Positions 7,961 to 17,469 of a stretch of 64,000 nucleotides of DNA are shown piece by piece (within the stretch, counting starts at the first letter, position 1; every line of letters begins with the position of its first letter). Below the pieces are notes generated by a model. That model made no database searches. It saw only the letters and a list, made by a program, of their open reading frames with translations, and was not told where the DNA came from. The DNA comes from Marinifilum caeruleilacunae. Its GTDB lineage: Bacteria > Bacteroidota > Bacteroidia > Bacteroidales > Marinifilaceae. The stretch covers positions 1,000-64,999 of the forward strand of contig NZ_RZNH01000008.1 of NCBI RefSeq assembly GCF_013141825.1, written 5' to 3'. The position numbers were made by a program, and so were the translations under genes.

Positions 7961-9757
7961 TTATTCCTTGTACATCTTCTCGATAAGATGTTTGTATTTT
8001 TCCTGAATTACTTTTCTTTTCAATTTAAGAGTAGAGGTAATTTCTCCTGCTTCGATGGTAAATTCTGTAGGAAGCAAGGTAAATTTCTTCACTTTCTCGA
8101 ATCTTGAAAGCTCTTTCTGCAATTCTTCAAATCTCTTTTCGAAAAACTCAATAATCTGTGAGTTTGTTAAGAGTTCTTCAATTGAATTGAACACAATATT
8201 TTGCTGAATTGCATATGCTTGTAACGGACCAAAAGCAGGTACCGCCAATGCGGTAACGTAATTACGGCAATCGCCTATTACTGCAATTTGTTCGATAAAC
8301 TGATCGTTAACCAGTGTGGTTTCAATTTTCTGAGGCGCCACATATTTTCCACCCGAAGTTTTCATCAAATCCTTAATTCGATCAGTGATAATCAGGTTTC
8401 CTTTCTCGTCCATTTTACCAGCATCTCCTGTACAGAACCAACCATCTTTCATAACTTCGGCTGTAGCTTCCGGCTTTTTGTAATAACCACGCATTACACC
8501 CGGACCTTTCACCATGATCTCATCATTTTCACCAATTTTAATTTGGGTTCCAATAATGGTATGTCCGGCAGTTCCAAAATCGATATGCTTATCGCCGTAA
8601 AGGCTAACTGTTGCCATGGTTTCGGTAAGCCCGTACCCCACTTTCACATTAATTCCTACAGCATGGAAAAACTCTAATATTTCTCTGGAAAGAGGAGCTC
8701 CACCACAAGGGGTAAAATTGATTCTTCCTCCTAAAATTCCGCGAAGTTTACTCAATACCAACTTATCGGCAATTCGATGCTTTAATTTTAAACCTAGCGG
8801 AACGTTTTTCTCAAATCTCAGGTATTGGTTGTAATACTTTTCGCCAACTTTTATCGACCAATTCAATAGTGCTCGTTTTGTTGGCGAGGCTTCCTGAGAT
8901 TTATCTTTGATTCCTGAATAGATTTTTTCGTACAATCGCGGCACCGTACACATTAGTGTTGGTTTTACTTCTTTCATGATCTCTGCAATTTGCTTCGGAT
9001 CACGATTGAAGTACACCTCAATTCCACGGTGGAAACAGAAGAAACACCATCCTCGTTCATAAACATGACTCAAAGGTAGAAAGCTAAGAGATGTATCATT
9101 TTCGGATACGTTTAGCTCTTTATCATGAGAGACCAATACACTTGATATGTTCTTGTGATCAATCATCACTCCTTTTGGCTCACCTGTTGTTCCCGATGTA
9201 TAAATCAAGGTTGCAAGGTCGTCAAACTGTCCGCTGTAAAAGCGTTCGTCGAATGCTTTACCCAAGCCTGAATTTTGTCCACTAATGATGAACTCATCCC
9301 AATACATGGATCGGTCGTGATCGCTCAGCTCTGTTTTTTTATCGAAAACAACAACCATTTTCACATGCGGAACATCTTGAATTAATTCCATTGCACGATC
9401 GTACTGTTCTTGTTCACCAACAAAAATTACCTGAACTTCTGCATCTTGAACGATGTATTTTGCTTCGCTTGTTGAGTTTGTAGGATATATTGGAACGGAA
9501 ACACCGCGAACACTCATAATAGCCAGGTCGGCGGTAATCCATTCGGGCATGTTTTGAGAGAAAATAGCAACAGATTGCTTCTCTTTTACACCCAATTTCA
9601 TAAGAGCTTTAGATACTTGTCGAATTTGTAAACCAAATTCGTTCCAGCTTACACCTATCCACTTATTGCTCTCTTCATCTTTATAGCGCATTGCAATTCG
9701 ATCTCCGAATTTTTCAATTCTATCACGAATCAATTTGCCCCAATGTTGATACTCCAT
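7961..9757 (-). CDS. Long-chain fatty acid--CoA ligase (AMP-forming)
   Basis: This is a member of the ANL superfamily of adenylating enzymes. It would activate a fatty acid as acyl-AMP and then transfer the acyl group to CoA. The P-loop-like motif LIYTSGTTGEPKGVMIDH lies near residues 184-201, the adenine/acyl motif VGYGLTETMATVS near 370, and GWFCTGDAGKMDEKGNL near 445. The 598-residue length and the plant/bacterial FadD15-like layout point to a long-chain substrate, though chain length cannot be read. It has no fatty-acid gene neighbours. The start at 9757 gives MEYQHWGKLIRDRIEKFGD, a normal N-terminus for this class. Confidence 0.88.
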   Translation of the reverse strand: MEYQHWGKLIRDRIEKFGDRIAMRYKDEESNKWIGVSWNEFGLQIRQVSKALMKLGVKEKQSVAIFSQNMPEWITADLAIMSVRGVSVPIYPTNSTSEAKYIVQDAEVQVIFVGEQEQYDRAMELIQDVPHVKMVVVFDKKTELSDHDRSMYWDEFIISGQNSGLGKAFDERFYSGQFDDLATLIYTSGTTGEPKGVMIDHKNISSVLVSHDKELNVSENDTSLSFLPLSHVYERGWCFFCFHRGIEVYFNRDPKQIAEIMKEVKPTLMCTVPRLYEKIYSGIKDKSQEASPTKRALLNWSIKVGEKYYNQYLRFEKNVPLGLKLKHRIADKLVLSKLRGILGGRINFTPCGGAPLSREILEFFHAVGINVKVGYGLTETMATVSLYGDKHIDFGTAGHTIIGTQIKIGENDEIMVKGPGVMRGYYKKPEATAEVMKDGWFCTGDAGKMDEKGNLIITDRIKDLMKTSGGKYVAPQKIETTLVNDQFIEQIAVIGDCRNYVTALAVPAFGPLQAYAIQQNIVFNSIEELLTNSQIIEFFEKRFEELQKELSRFEKVKKFTLLPTEFTIEAGEITSTLKLKRKVIQEKYKHLIEKMYKE

Positions 9758-9915
9758 AAAAGTATTTTAGTTGTAAATCGATACAAATATAATCATGTTT
9801 CCCTGATTTAAAAGGTTTTCACCGGATAGAGCCCCCCACTCAATCTGTTAAATATCATTATTTTGCAACATAATAGAAATCTTATCTAAATCTAAATCAA
9901 CTACCATTCAATCAT

Positions 9916-9957
9916 TTATAAAAGAAACGACCATCAACATAAGTTAATGGTCGCTTC
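9916..9957 (-). terminator. Terminator after the FAH gene
   Basis: Fifteen-base arms (9924-9938 and 9943-9957) pair with two mismatches around a 4-base loop. On the minus strand the hairpin is followed by a T-rich stretch. It lies 38 bp past the FAH stop. Confidence 0.7.
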
Positions 9958-9994
9958 TAATATCTTAAATACAGAATTTATCCTGTATTGTGTC

Positions 9995-10606
9995 TTATTT
10001 TACATGAAAATCCAAAAGTTTCTCGCCTTCCAAATCTGCAACAAGATGATCTCCAATCTTTACTGGTCCAACACCTTCTGGTGTTCCTGTATAAATCATA
10101 TCGCCAATTTTTAAGGTAAAAAACTGGGACAGGTAAGAAATCAGGTAATCAATAGAGAAAATCATATTTGCTGTATTTCCCGACTGTACCCTTTCGCCGT
10201 TGATATCTAAATTAAAATTCAGATTATCAACCGATTTGAATTTATTTTTAGGAATAAATTTACTGATTGGCGCAGCTCCATCGAATGCTTTTGCCTTTTC
10301 CCATGGTAAGCCTTTTTTCTTGCATTCGGCCTGAATGTCGCGAGCTGTAAAGTCAATTCCCAGTCCAATTTCTTCGTAGTAACGATGAGCAAACTCAATC
10401 GGAATATTCTTACCAACTCTGTTGATTTTTACCACCACTTCCAATTCATGATGAATATCTTTAGAGAAATCGGGATAATAGAAATCGTTATTATTTTTTA
10501 GTAAAGCTGAATCGGGCATGGAGAATACAACAGGTTCTTTTGGTACCGGGTTATTCAGCTCCTTTGCATGATTTACGTAATTTCTTCCTATAGCTAATAT
10601 CTTCAT
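9995..10606 (-). CDS. Fumarylacetoacetate hydrolase (FAH) family protein
   Basis: The 203-residue protein is a minimal FAH fold. It has KILAIGRNYVNHAKEL at the start, metal ligands in HHELEVVVKI near residue 54, a catalytic GLGIDFTARDIQ segment near 77-88, and YTGTPEGVGPV near 178. These enzymes use Mg2+ or Mn2+ to cleave or decarboxylate 2-oxo or acylpyruvate compounds; many short members are acylpyruvases or oxaloacetate decarboxylases. It lies directly after the exonuclease gene on the same strand (57-bp gap), an order that may make a small operon. The substrate is not decidable from sequence. Confidence 0.85.
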   Translation of the reverse strand: MKILAIGRNYVNHAKELNNPVPKEPVVFSMPDSALLKNNNDFYYPDFSKDIHHELEVVVKINRVGKNIPIEFAHRYYEEIGLGIDFTARDIQAECKKKGLPWEKAKAFDGAAPISKFIPKNKFKSVDNLNFNLDINGERVQSGNTANMIFSIDYLISYLSQFFTLKIGDMIYTGTPEGVGPVKIGDHLVADLEGEKLLDFHVK

Positions 10607-10663
10607 AATTTAGATTTTAGATATGAGATCAACTCTCAATAACATTTCTGTGCTACAATTGGA

Positions 10664-11431
10664 TTATTTGTTGAATCCGCGAAGTTTAATTTCGGTTAAA
10701 ATTTTCTTTGTATACAGTGGAAAATCGCTATTCATCACCCAACCATAATAACCTGGCTGTTTTTCCAATACTTCCTCAACTGTTTTTCCTTTGTTTTTAC
10801 CAAAGTTAAATCGCTCTACTCCTTTTTCATCGATGATAATAAATCCGGCAAAATCGGCATTCTTATTTTGCGATGAGAATTTGGCTAAAAAGTCGATGTC
10901 ATTCTCCAAAGAATCGTATTTATCCAATTGTGATTTAAGCACTTCGTAAGTTGCCAAAGTATCTGCTTCGGCACCATGAGCTCCTTCCAACTCTTTATTA
11001 CAATAAAATCGGTAAGCAGCGGTTAATGTGCGTTGTTCCATTTTGTGGAAAATGGTCTGTACATCAACAAACTTTCGTTTGCGCATATCAAAATCGATAT
11101 CGGCACGCAAAAACTCCTCGGCCAATAGCGGGAAATCGAAACGGTTCGAATTGTATCCAGCCAAATCGCAACCTTCTAAATATTTAGCTATGCTTTTACC
11201 CAGCTCTTTAAAAGTTGGTTCGTCCTTTACATCCTCATCTTTAATTCCATGAACTGCCGAAGCATGAGCAGGAATAGGCATTTCTGGATTAACCCGATAG
11301 GTTTTAACCTCCTCTTCGCCATTGGGACTTACTTTTACAATGCAAATTTCTACGATACGATCTTTGGCAACATTAATTCCTGTTGTTTCTAAATCGATAA
11401 AGGCTATTGGATTCTTTAAATTAAGATTCAT
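10664..11431 (-). CDS. DnaQ-like 3'-5' exonuclease with C-terminal DUF3820-like domain
   Basis: The N-terminal 175 residues form a DEDDh exonuclease. Exo I is FIDLETTG at residues 11-18 (Asp and Glu ligate metal), Exo II is GYNSNRFDFPLL near 93, and Exo III is HGAEADTLATYE near 152, with the catalytic His and Asp. The last 60 residues (FNFGKNKGKTVEEVL to the end) resemble the small DUF3820 domain often found after such nucleases. It could trim DNA or RNA 3' ends. It lacks polymerase parts, so it is not a full PolIII epsilon subunit with certainty. It lies downstream of dnaN but is separated from it by a terminator. Confidence 0.85.
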   Translation of the reverse strand: MNLNLKNPIAFIDLETTGINVAKDRIVEICIVKVSPNGEEEVKTYRVNPEMPIPAHASAVHGIKDEDVKDEPTFKELGKSIAKYLEGCDLAGYNSNRFDFPLLAEEFLRADIDFDMRKRKFVDVQTIFHKMEQRTLTAAYRFYCNKELEGAHGAEADTLATYEVLKSQLDKYDSLENDIDFLAKFSSQNKNADFAGFIIIDEKGVERFNFGKNKGKTVEEVLEKQPGYYGWVMNSDFPLYTKKILTEIKLRGFNK

Positions 11432-11470
11432 CTATTATTTATTGTAGTTTTTTAAACGGTATAAAAATAT

Positions 11471-11508
11471 AAAACCTAACAGAAATATACTCTCTGTTAG
11501 GTTTTTAA
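11471..11508 (-). terminator. dnaN terminator
   Basis: Perfect 12-bp arms (AAAACCTAACAG at 11471-11482, CTGTTAGGTTTT at 11494-11505) surround an 11-base loop. A/T runs on both sides make it work in either direction. It falls between dnaN and the exonuclease, both on the minus strand. Confidence 0.8.
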
Positions 11509-11539
11509 TATCATTATTTATTGATTTTTTAAAATCTGT

Positions 11540-12670
11540 CTATGCATTAATCATCATTGGCATTAACAGCATCAATACATCTTCATCGGCGTTTTCGTTG
11601 TCGTATGGTAAGAAAATACCCGCTCTTGTTGGGTCCGATAATTCAACCATCACATTCGACGAAGAAATGTTTGAAAGGATCTCCAATAGGAATACTGATT
11701 TAAATCCGATTTCCAATTCTTGTCCTTCGTACTGACAAAGCAATCTTTCTCTTGCCGAGATTGAGAAGTCGATATCCTGTGCAGATACAACCAATTCGTT
11801 TGCTTTTAGCTCAAACTTAATCAGGTTGCTTGCTGGGTTCGAAAATACAGAAACACGCTTTAGTGTATTGTACAATTCAACTCTGTCAATGGTAAGAACA
11901 TTAGGGTTATTCTTAGGAATTACCGAGTTATAGCTTGGGTAATTTCCTTCAACCAAACGACAAATTAATTTGTAGTTCGATAGTGTAAAGAAGGCATTCT
12001 TATCATCGAATTCCACTTTTACAGGATTTTCTTCCTTTGGCAGGATATTGCGTAATAAAGAAGCAGGTTTTTTAGGTAGAATAAATGATGATTCAACATC
12101 AGATCTTCCATCCAAACGTTTATAACGAACCAATTTATGTGCATCAGAAGCTACAAATGTTAGGTCGTTATTACCCAATTCTACAAAAATACCATTCATT
12201 ACCGGACGAAGTTCATCATCAGCGGTAGCAAATAAGGTTTTGTTTACACCTGTTAAAAGAACATCGCTTTCAACGGTAATGTTTACCAAACTGTTTTCCT
12301 CTTTTTCAGGAAGTTTTGGAAAATCTTCACCATTTTGTCCAACAATACTGAACACACCATTTTCTGATGTAATTTTTACAGCCAAAGAAGAACTGTCAAT
12401 ATCGAAAGTAAGTGGTTGTTCTGGAAATTCTTTTAAAGTATCAGTCAAAATTTTAGCTGGAAAAGCAATTACTCCATCTCCTTCCGAAGTTTCTAGAGGA
12501 ATAGTAGTAATTAAAGTCGATTCCAAATCAGATGCAGTTGCTACCAACTCGCCATCTTTAAGCTCAAAAAGGAAGTTATCCAGGATCGGTAAAGTGTTTT
12601 TACTACTGATAACCCTACTGATGGCCTGTAAATGACTTAACAATTCTGTACTTGATACTACAAATTTCAT
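11540..12670 (-). CDS. dnaN: DNA polymerase III sliding clamp, beta subunit
   Basis: DnaN forms a ring-shaped dimer around DNA and tethers DNA polymerase III and other repair and replication enzymes. The 376-residue product has the three repeated clamp domains (about 1-120, 128-245, 250-376). It starts with KFVVSSTELLSHLQAISRVI and ends with DEDVLMLLMPMMI, the C-terminal VxLxMPMR-type edge. I choose the ATG at 12670, giving the usual MKF start; an ATG at 12676 would add two residues. As often in Bacteroidota, dnaN is not beside dnaA, so no replication origin is implied. Confidence 0.95.
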   Translation of the reverse strand: MKFVVSSTELLSHLQAISRVISSKNTLPILDNFLFELKDGELVATASDLESTLITTIPLETSEGDGVIAFPAKILTDTLKEFPEQPLTFDIDSSSLAVKITSENGVFSIVGQNGEDFPKLPEKEENSLVNITVESDVLLTGVNKTLFATADDELRPVMNGIFVELGNNDLTFVASDAHKLVRYKRLDGRSDVESSFILPKKPASLLRNILPKEENPVKVEFDDKNAFFTLSNYKLICRLVEGNYPSYNSVIPKNNPNVLTIDRVELYNTLKRVSVFSNPASNLIKFELKANELVVSAQDIDFSISARERLLCQYEGQELEIGFKSVFLLEILSNISSSNVMVELSDPTRAGIFLPYDNENADEDVLMLLMPMMINA

Positions 12671-12917
12671 TTGCATAATATTTAAAAGTTAACCTAAAAT
12701 TCTATTTTTCAGCGCTTAAACAAGTTCAAAATTAAAACTTATTTTAGCTTGATATTAAGTGGTGAATATACAAATTTATTAAGGATTGACGATATTCTAA
12801 AGCCAAAAAAGATTTGTCGATTTACGAAATAAAATTCCGATTTTATTTCAAACGAGAATATTACCAATAATATAAAGATCCGCATGAAATTAAAAATCAT
12901 AAATTTTTTTTCGAGGC
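12671..12917. other. Intergenic region, dnaN to gldG
   Basis: About 245 AT-rich bases without an ORF. On the minus strand, TAATTTTG (complement of 12727-12734) and TAAATTTG (complement of 12771-12778) match TAnnTTTG, but neither has a clear -33 TTG. Either could be the dnaN promoter. Confidence 0.35.
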
Positions 12918-14630
12918 TTAAGATTTTGCAAATTTTCTTTTTCTCATAAAATATCTTAATACTCCAAAAACGAACAAAAAGAATAAAGGCAATACCACAT
13001 TGATAATCTGCCAGAATAGTCTTTCCGATCGGATTTTGGTTTTGTCGAGCATACGCAGTTTCACTTCACGTGCTCTCAGCTCCATCCAACCTTCGTTGTC
13101 GCATAAGTAATCGACACAATTCAATAGAAAATTACGATTCCCATAGGTTTTTCTCGAGTAGCGATCGTAACCAAGAGCTTCAATCTGGCGATTATTCCCT
13201 ACTCCACGAACCCTGTTTTTAATGATGTCGCCATCCGAAATTACAATCATTTTACTTTCATCGCTTTCCGATTTAAAAGTGCTTCTGTCAATTCCTTTCC
13301 AGGCTCGGTTTGCAAATGCCGATTTAAATTTCCCTTCGAGTAAAACAGCAATTTTTTTTCTCCCTGCTGCAAAATCTTCAGGCTTTGGTTTCTGATTAAC
13401 AATTTCAAGACTCACCAGGCTAGGTACTTTTTCCAAACGTGTGTAATCCGAACTGCTAAGCAAAGTTGTTTTTTTAACATTCTGGTTTTCGCCCACCCAA
13501 TCGATAGAATTTGCAAATTCTGCTTTTACAACATTTAGTTTTCTTGTTATTGGATGATTTTCCGGTGCATGTAACAATGGCGAATAATACCAGGGAGCCG
13601 GTGTGAATTTTGGCTTTTCACCTGGCAATGCTGTCTGAACAGGAATCAGTTGCCCTTGAATATCCATGATCAAATCAGGATTAATACGAACGCCATAAGT
13701 AAACAACTGGTCTTCGATATTCAAAGGTTTATAATAGGCCAAGGTACTCTCTTTTACCTGCAAACTGTCCATACTGGCCACAACTTCATCTACCAACCAA
13801 AGAATTCGGCCTCCATTCATCAAATACTGATCAATCTTGTACTTATCTTCTCTTGAAAATTCATTTCTTGGCTGAGCAATAACCAGGGCATCGTATTTTT
13901 TATCAGCTCTCAAAAGTTGTTTGGCAGGAACACGATCAACCTCATACTTTTGTAGCAATGATGCAGTAAAATCGGCAACTTCGAACTCATTTAATTCTCC
14001 ATTTCCAATTAAAAATGCAATATTTTTCACTTGTTTATTCTGTAGCAGTCGAATCGCTTTTGTAAGCTCAAATTCTATGGTTTCAATGGAATGATTCAAA
14101 TTTTCTTCGGCAGATAAACCAGCAACATTTTTCAGCAGGTGAACCGAAGTTTCCTGCTCCCTGTTATGCACAATTATACCGGGTACTATGATCTTCTGTT
14201 TTAAGCTTCCATCGGTAGTTCTCTCTTGCAAACTGGTTGGCTTTAATCCCCGTGCTGCCAGCTGGTCATACATTTCACTCCTCTGTTTTGGATTGGGAAT
14301 ATCGCTTGTATTAATTAAAGCATAGCTGATATTTACATTGGAATATGCTTCCAGCTCATCAAGCATTTCGATACTTGCTTTTTGTAGTTTTTTAAAACCA
14401 TGCGGCAAATCGCCAGCCAGGTATATTTCAAAGTACAAATCCTTGTCGAGAGAGCTCACCAGTTTCTTTGTATTTTCCGATAGGGTATATCTTTTTTCCG
14501 CAGTAAAATCTATTCGAAAAAAATAGGATTGCAATACAAGTATCACAATACTCAAAGCAATTAGGGAAAATAGCAGATTAAAAATATCCTTTCTTCTTCT
14601 GTTCTTTATCATCGCTTTCTCTTTTACCAT
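12918..14630 (-). CDS. gldG: Gliding motility ABC component GldG
   Basis: The 570-residue protein has one membrane helix near the N-terminus (about residues 15-37), a long periplasmic part, and one helix near the C-terminus (about 540-562). It has the GldG-type sequence FRIDFTAEKRYTLSENTKKL and an ABC-type auxiliary domain with FLIGNGELNEFEV and VIAQPRNEFSREDKYKIDQY. In Flavobacterium johnsoniae, GldG acts with GldF and the ATPase GldA in gliding motility. It overlaps gldF by 7 bp, so the pair is co-translated. No gldA is in the window. Non-gliding Bacteroidota also carry gldFG, so motility itself cannot be assumed. Confidence 0.9.
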   Translation of the reverse strand: MVKEKAMIKNRRRKDIFNLLFSLIALSIVILVLQSYFFRIDFTAEKRYTLSENTKKLVSSLDKDLYFEIYLAGDLPHGFKKLQKASIEMLDELEAYSNVNISYALINTSDIPNPKQRSEMYDQLAARGLKPTSLQERTTDGSLKQKIIVPGIIVHNREQETSVHLLKNVAGLSAEENLNHSIETIEFELTKAIRLLQNKQVKNIAFLIGNGELNEFEVADFTASLLQKYEVDRVPAKQLLRADKKYDALVIAQPRNEFSREDKYKIDQYLMNGGRILWLVDEVVASMDSLQVKESTLAYYKPLNIEDQLFTYGVRINPDLIMDIQGQLIPVQTALPGEKPKFTPAPWYYSPLLHAPENHPITRKLNVVKAEFANSIDWVGENQNVKKTTLLSSSDYTRLEKVPSLVSLEIVNQKPKPEDFAAGRKKIAVLLEGKFKSAFANRAWKGIDRSTFKSESDESKMIVISDGDIIKNRVRGVGNNRQIEALGYDRYSRKTYGNRNFLLNCVDYLCDNEGWMELRAREVKLRMLDKTKIRSERLFWQIINVVLPLFFLFVFGVLRYFMRKRKFAKS

Positions 14631-15355
14631 TTTCTACTTTTTAAAACTGTTCTTGTGATCAATAAGAAAGCTACAATAACCCCAATAAAATAGATTAAAT
14701 CCCTTGAGTCGAGAACTCCTCGTGAAATCGATTTGTAATGCTCCTGTATGCCCAGGTTATAAATATCTGATTGCATATTTTGGAATAAGTTTAGTTCAGC
14801 CAGATAATCAAATCCAATATAGATAAGGAAACAAAGTACTACTGCCAAAAGAAAAGCCACAATTTGGTTATCGGTAACAGAACTTGAAAAAACTCCTATG
14901 GCAACATAAACAGCAGCCAATAAAAACAAACCAATAATTGATCCCCAAAATGCTCCCGAGTCGATACTTCCGGCAGGACTTCCAAGGTAGTACACAGAAA
15001 AATAATATACCAGACAGAATAGTAAGGAAACTGCAATTACCAGTAGAGCTGCAAAATATTTTGCCAATACAATTTCGCCTTCTTTTATTGGGCGAGTGTA
15101 AACCAGTTCTATGGTTCCCTGTTTCTTTTCGTCGGCAAACAATCTCATGCAAACTGCCGGTATTAAAAACAAGTAAATCCATGGCGACATTTCGAACAGA
15201 ACATTTAGGTTGGCATATCCGGAATCTAAAGGATTATTTGAACCAGGAAATACCCAGACAAACAAACCGGTAGCAATTAAAAAAACAGATAAAATGAGGT
15301 ATCCTGTCAGAGAACTGAAAAACGATCGGAACTCCTTCGTGAGCAGTGCTAGCAT
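14624..15355 (-). CDS. gldF: Gliding motility ABC permease GldF
   Basis: The 243-residue ABC-2-type permease has six hydrophobic helices, including the opening segment YLILSVFLIATGLFVWVF. It carries the cytoplasmic signature FADEKKQGTIELVYTRPIKE, which is characteristic of the NosY/GldF family. It would form the membrane channel for a GldA ATPase encoded elsewhere, with GldG as the partner. Its stop overlaps the gldG start by 7 bp. The start at 15355 gives MLALLTKEFRSFFSS, typical for GldF. The gene is divergent from the acyloxyacyl hydrolase on its right. Confidence 0.9.
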   Translation of the reverse strand: MLALLTKEFRSFFSSLTGYLILSVFLIATGLFVWVFPGSNNPLDSGYANLNVLFEMSPWIYLFLIPAVCMRLFADEKKQGTIELVYTRPIKEGEIVLAKYFAALLVIAVSLLFCLVYYFSVYYLGSPAGSIDSGAFWGSIIGLFLLAAVYVAIGVFSSSVTDNQIVAFLLAVVLCFLIYIGFDYLAELNLFQNMQSDIYNLGIQEHYKSISRGVLDSRDLIYFIGVIVAFLLITRTVLKSRKW

Positions 15356-15453
15356 AAAGTGTGAATTATAAATCTTTACTATTACAAATTTGCAAAATTA
15401 TTTTAGTAGAAAAAACCTGTTTGCCAATTCATTTAACTTACATAAATTTGAAC

Positions 15454-16557
15454 ATGAAAAATTGCTTGCTACTTTTATTCTCTGCCTTCACTTTCTTGAA
15501 CAGCTATGCGCAAGAAAGTGAAAAAAAAGATGTTTTCCATACGACAATCAGATATCATTACGGAGCTGTTCTCCCCCACCATAAATCAATTCACTATTTG
15601 GTGAATGATCAGATTGCGGCTCTTGAACTCAATTTTGGCATTCTTCCTTCTATCAATAGGTCATGGTCTAAAATGTACAATCAACCCGAAATAGGAATTG
15701 GTTTTTATCGTGGAAGCCTGGGAAATGATAAAGTATTGGGCAACACCAATGCACTTTTTCCATATATCAATTTTAATTTAAAAGATTACAGGAAAGGAAA
15801 TTTGCGCTTACAAACCGGGTTTGGTGTAGCTCATACCAAAAAACACTTTCACCCAAGCGAGAACTATACCAATGTGGCGATTGGTTCGAAATTGAATGCT
15901 TTTTTCAAACTTTTGCTCAGTAGCTCTTACCAAATTGGGAAGCAATGGTCGGCCAATGTAGGGATTGGTTTTCAGCACCTTTCCAATGGATCGATTAATG
16001 TTCCCAACAAAGGACTTAATATGGCAACAGCAAATATTGGAATTCAATATCATTTTAATGAAATAGAACGGCAAGTTAAAAGTCCTGCCACATATTCTAA
16101 ACTGGATAATGAGCTTACAATTATTTTTAGTGGAGGCCTAAAACAAACCACCGAAATAGATGAAAATAAATATTTTGCAAGCAGCCTTTCTTCTAACTAT
16201 GCGTTTGGAATTAATTCGAAACAGAGAATTGGTTTTGGAATAGATATTTTCTACGACGAAGGCGCAAACCGTGGAGATTGGAATTTTTCTCCGGCAACTT
16301 CCTTTCAGGATCGACTCAGTCAGGCATTATATGTGAGTCACGATTTGGTGATTCAAAAGTTTAGCCTCATTACTCATATTGGTGTATACGCTTTGTACAA
16401 AACAGATCCTGAAAAGCCCATTTATTCGAGAGTTGGTTTAAGATACAATGTGAGTAATAAAATTGTTGCAAATTTAAGTTTGAAAGCCCATTTAGGCAAA
16501 GCAGATTTTATTGAGTGGGGAATTGGTTACAGATTTAATATGAAGAAAAATGATTAA
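15454..16557 (+). CDS. Acyloxyacyl hydrolase (PagL-like lipid A deacylase), copy 1
   Basis: The protein is about 367 residues with a signal peptide ending near FLNSYAQ (residues 1-20) and beta-strand-rich sequence expected for an outer-membrane barrel. His175 and Ser177 lie in QHLSNGS, matching the HxSN active-site motif of PagL lipid A 3-O-deacylases; a GLxM(A/S) segment follows. The open frame begins at 15361, but the ATG at 15454 puts the signal peptide at the N-terminus, so I prefer it. The stop overlaps the DUF2807 lipoprotein start by 8 bp. The gene is longer than classical PagL (about 170 residues), and a second barrel-like half (about 215-367) has no assigned role. A paralogue lies at 17470. 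Confidence 0.82.
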   Translation: MKNCLLLLFSAFTFLNSYAQESEKKDVFHTTIRYHYGAVLPHHKSIHYLVNDQIAALELNFGILPSINRSWSKMYNQPEIGIGFYRGSLGNDKVLGNTNALFPYINFNLKDYRKGNLRLQTGFGVAHTKKHFHPSENYTNVAIGSKLNAFFKLLLSSSYQIGKQWSANVGIGFQHLSNGSINVPNKGLNMATANIGIQYHFNEIERQVKSPATYSKLDNELTIIFSGGLKQTTEIDENKYFASSLSSNYAFGINSKQRIGFGIDIFYDEGANRGDWNFSPATSFQDRLSQALYVSHDLVIQKFSLITHIGVYALYKTDPEKPIYSRVGLRYNVSNKIVANLSLKAHLGKADFIEWGIGYRFNMKKND

Positions 16558-17293
16558 TCGAATAATACTTGTCCTTTTTTGCTCCTGTTTACTTTCCTGC
16601 GATGGATTAAATCCTTTCGAAAATGAAGGAGAATATACAGAGAAGGTATATGAAACAGGCAAAATCCTTAATGTGAAGAATGATAATTATTTCAGGATCG
16701 TTTTTGTTGAAGATGATTCTGATTATTTGATTTTAAAGGCTGGCGAGAATAAAATCAAAACATGCGAAGTTCGCAATGAAGATGGCGTACTTAGCATCAA
16801 TCACAGCTATAAAAACAAGTTGAGAAATTACGATTTAATTGTAGCCGAAGTACATTCGAGCAATTTAAATACCATTACCATTAATGCCCCAGCTGAAATA
16901 AGTTCTGAAGGCACTTTGGAAAAAGAGAGTTTGTATATCGATGTAACAAGCAATGCCGAACTTGTTGAATTAAACCTGAAATTGAAACTGGAATCGATGC
17001 GTTTTCATGCTCATGGTAGTGTAAGTGGTGGTTTTCGTTTGTCAGGCACTTGCAATAAGGCCACTTATACCATGAATGGCATTACAAATATCCTGGCCAC
17101 AGATCTTCAATGCCAGGAGGTAAGTATTGCACAAAACGGAATTGGCGATGCTCATGTGTGGTCGGAACAATCTTTGGATGTTACCATTTACAATTCGGGC
17201 GATATTTATTACAAAGGTAGTCCGGAAATTCGTGTAGAATACATTCAGGTGAACAACCAAAATGCAACAGGAAAGGTAATGCCCGAAAAATAA
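16550..17293 (+). CDS. DUF2807 (head GIN domain) lipoprotein, copy 1
   Basis: The 247-residue protein has a lipoprotein signal peptide: the hydrophobic LVLFCSCLLSC runs to the lipobox Cys near residue 17, followed by DGLNPFENEGEYTEK. The rest is the DUF2807 fold, a right-handed beta-helix-like domain with repeated short strands (NLNTITINAPAEISSEG, ATYTMNGITNI, DVTIYNSGDIYYKG). The function of DUF2807 is unknown; it is often on the cell surface of Bacteroidota. Its ATG overlaps the stop of the acyloxyacyl hydrolase, so the two are probably made in fixed proportion. A homologous protein occupies the same place after copy 2. Confidence 0.82.
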   Translation: MINRIILVLFCSCLLSCDGLNPFENEGEYTEKVYETGKILNVKNDNYFRIVFVEDDSDYLILKAGENKIKTCEVRNEDGVLSINHSYKNKLRNYDLIVAEVHSSNLNTITINAPAEISSEGTLEKESLYIDVTSNAELVELNLKLKLESMRFHAHGSVSGGFRLSGTCNKATYTMNGITNILATDLQCQEVSIAQNGIGDAHVWSEQSLDVTIYNSGDIYYKGSPEIRVEYIQVNNQNATGKVMPEK

Positions 17294-17352
17294 TATTTTT
17301 CTATCCCACTAATTTGAAGTAACTTAAATAGAGTCACTAACCCGCCCGCGAA

Positions 17353-17402
17353 TTTAATCCGCAAAATAAATCAAGAACAAATCGTCTTCTTTTCGGATTA
17401 AA
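17353..17402. promoter_or_regulatory. Inverted repeat between the two cassettes
   Basis: TTTAATCCG (17353-17361) and CGGATTAAA (17394-17402) are perfect 9-bp arms, extended to 10 bp by A17352-T17403, with a 32-base spacer. It lies about 70 bp before copy 2 of the deacylase. It could be a regulator site or an mRNA hairpin. There is no clear TAnnTTTG box next to it. Confidence 0.35.
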
Positions 17403-17469
17403 TAAATAAGGTAATTTTTATAGATATCTTACAATATGGTTGAGGTATGTAATGATGTGAGGGGATGGC

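Noticed and set aside
11540-12670. dnaN as a marker of the replication origin
   Set aside because: No dnaA, no DnaA-box cluster and no AT-rich unwinding region were seen around it; dnaN is often unlinked from the origin in Bacteroidota.
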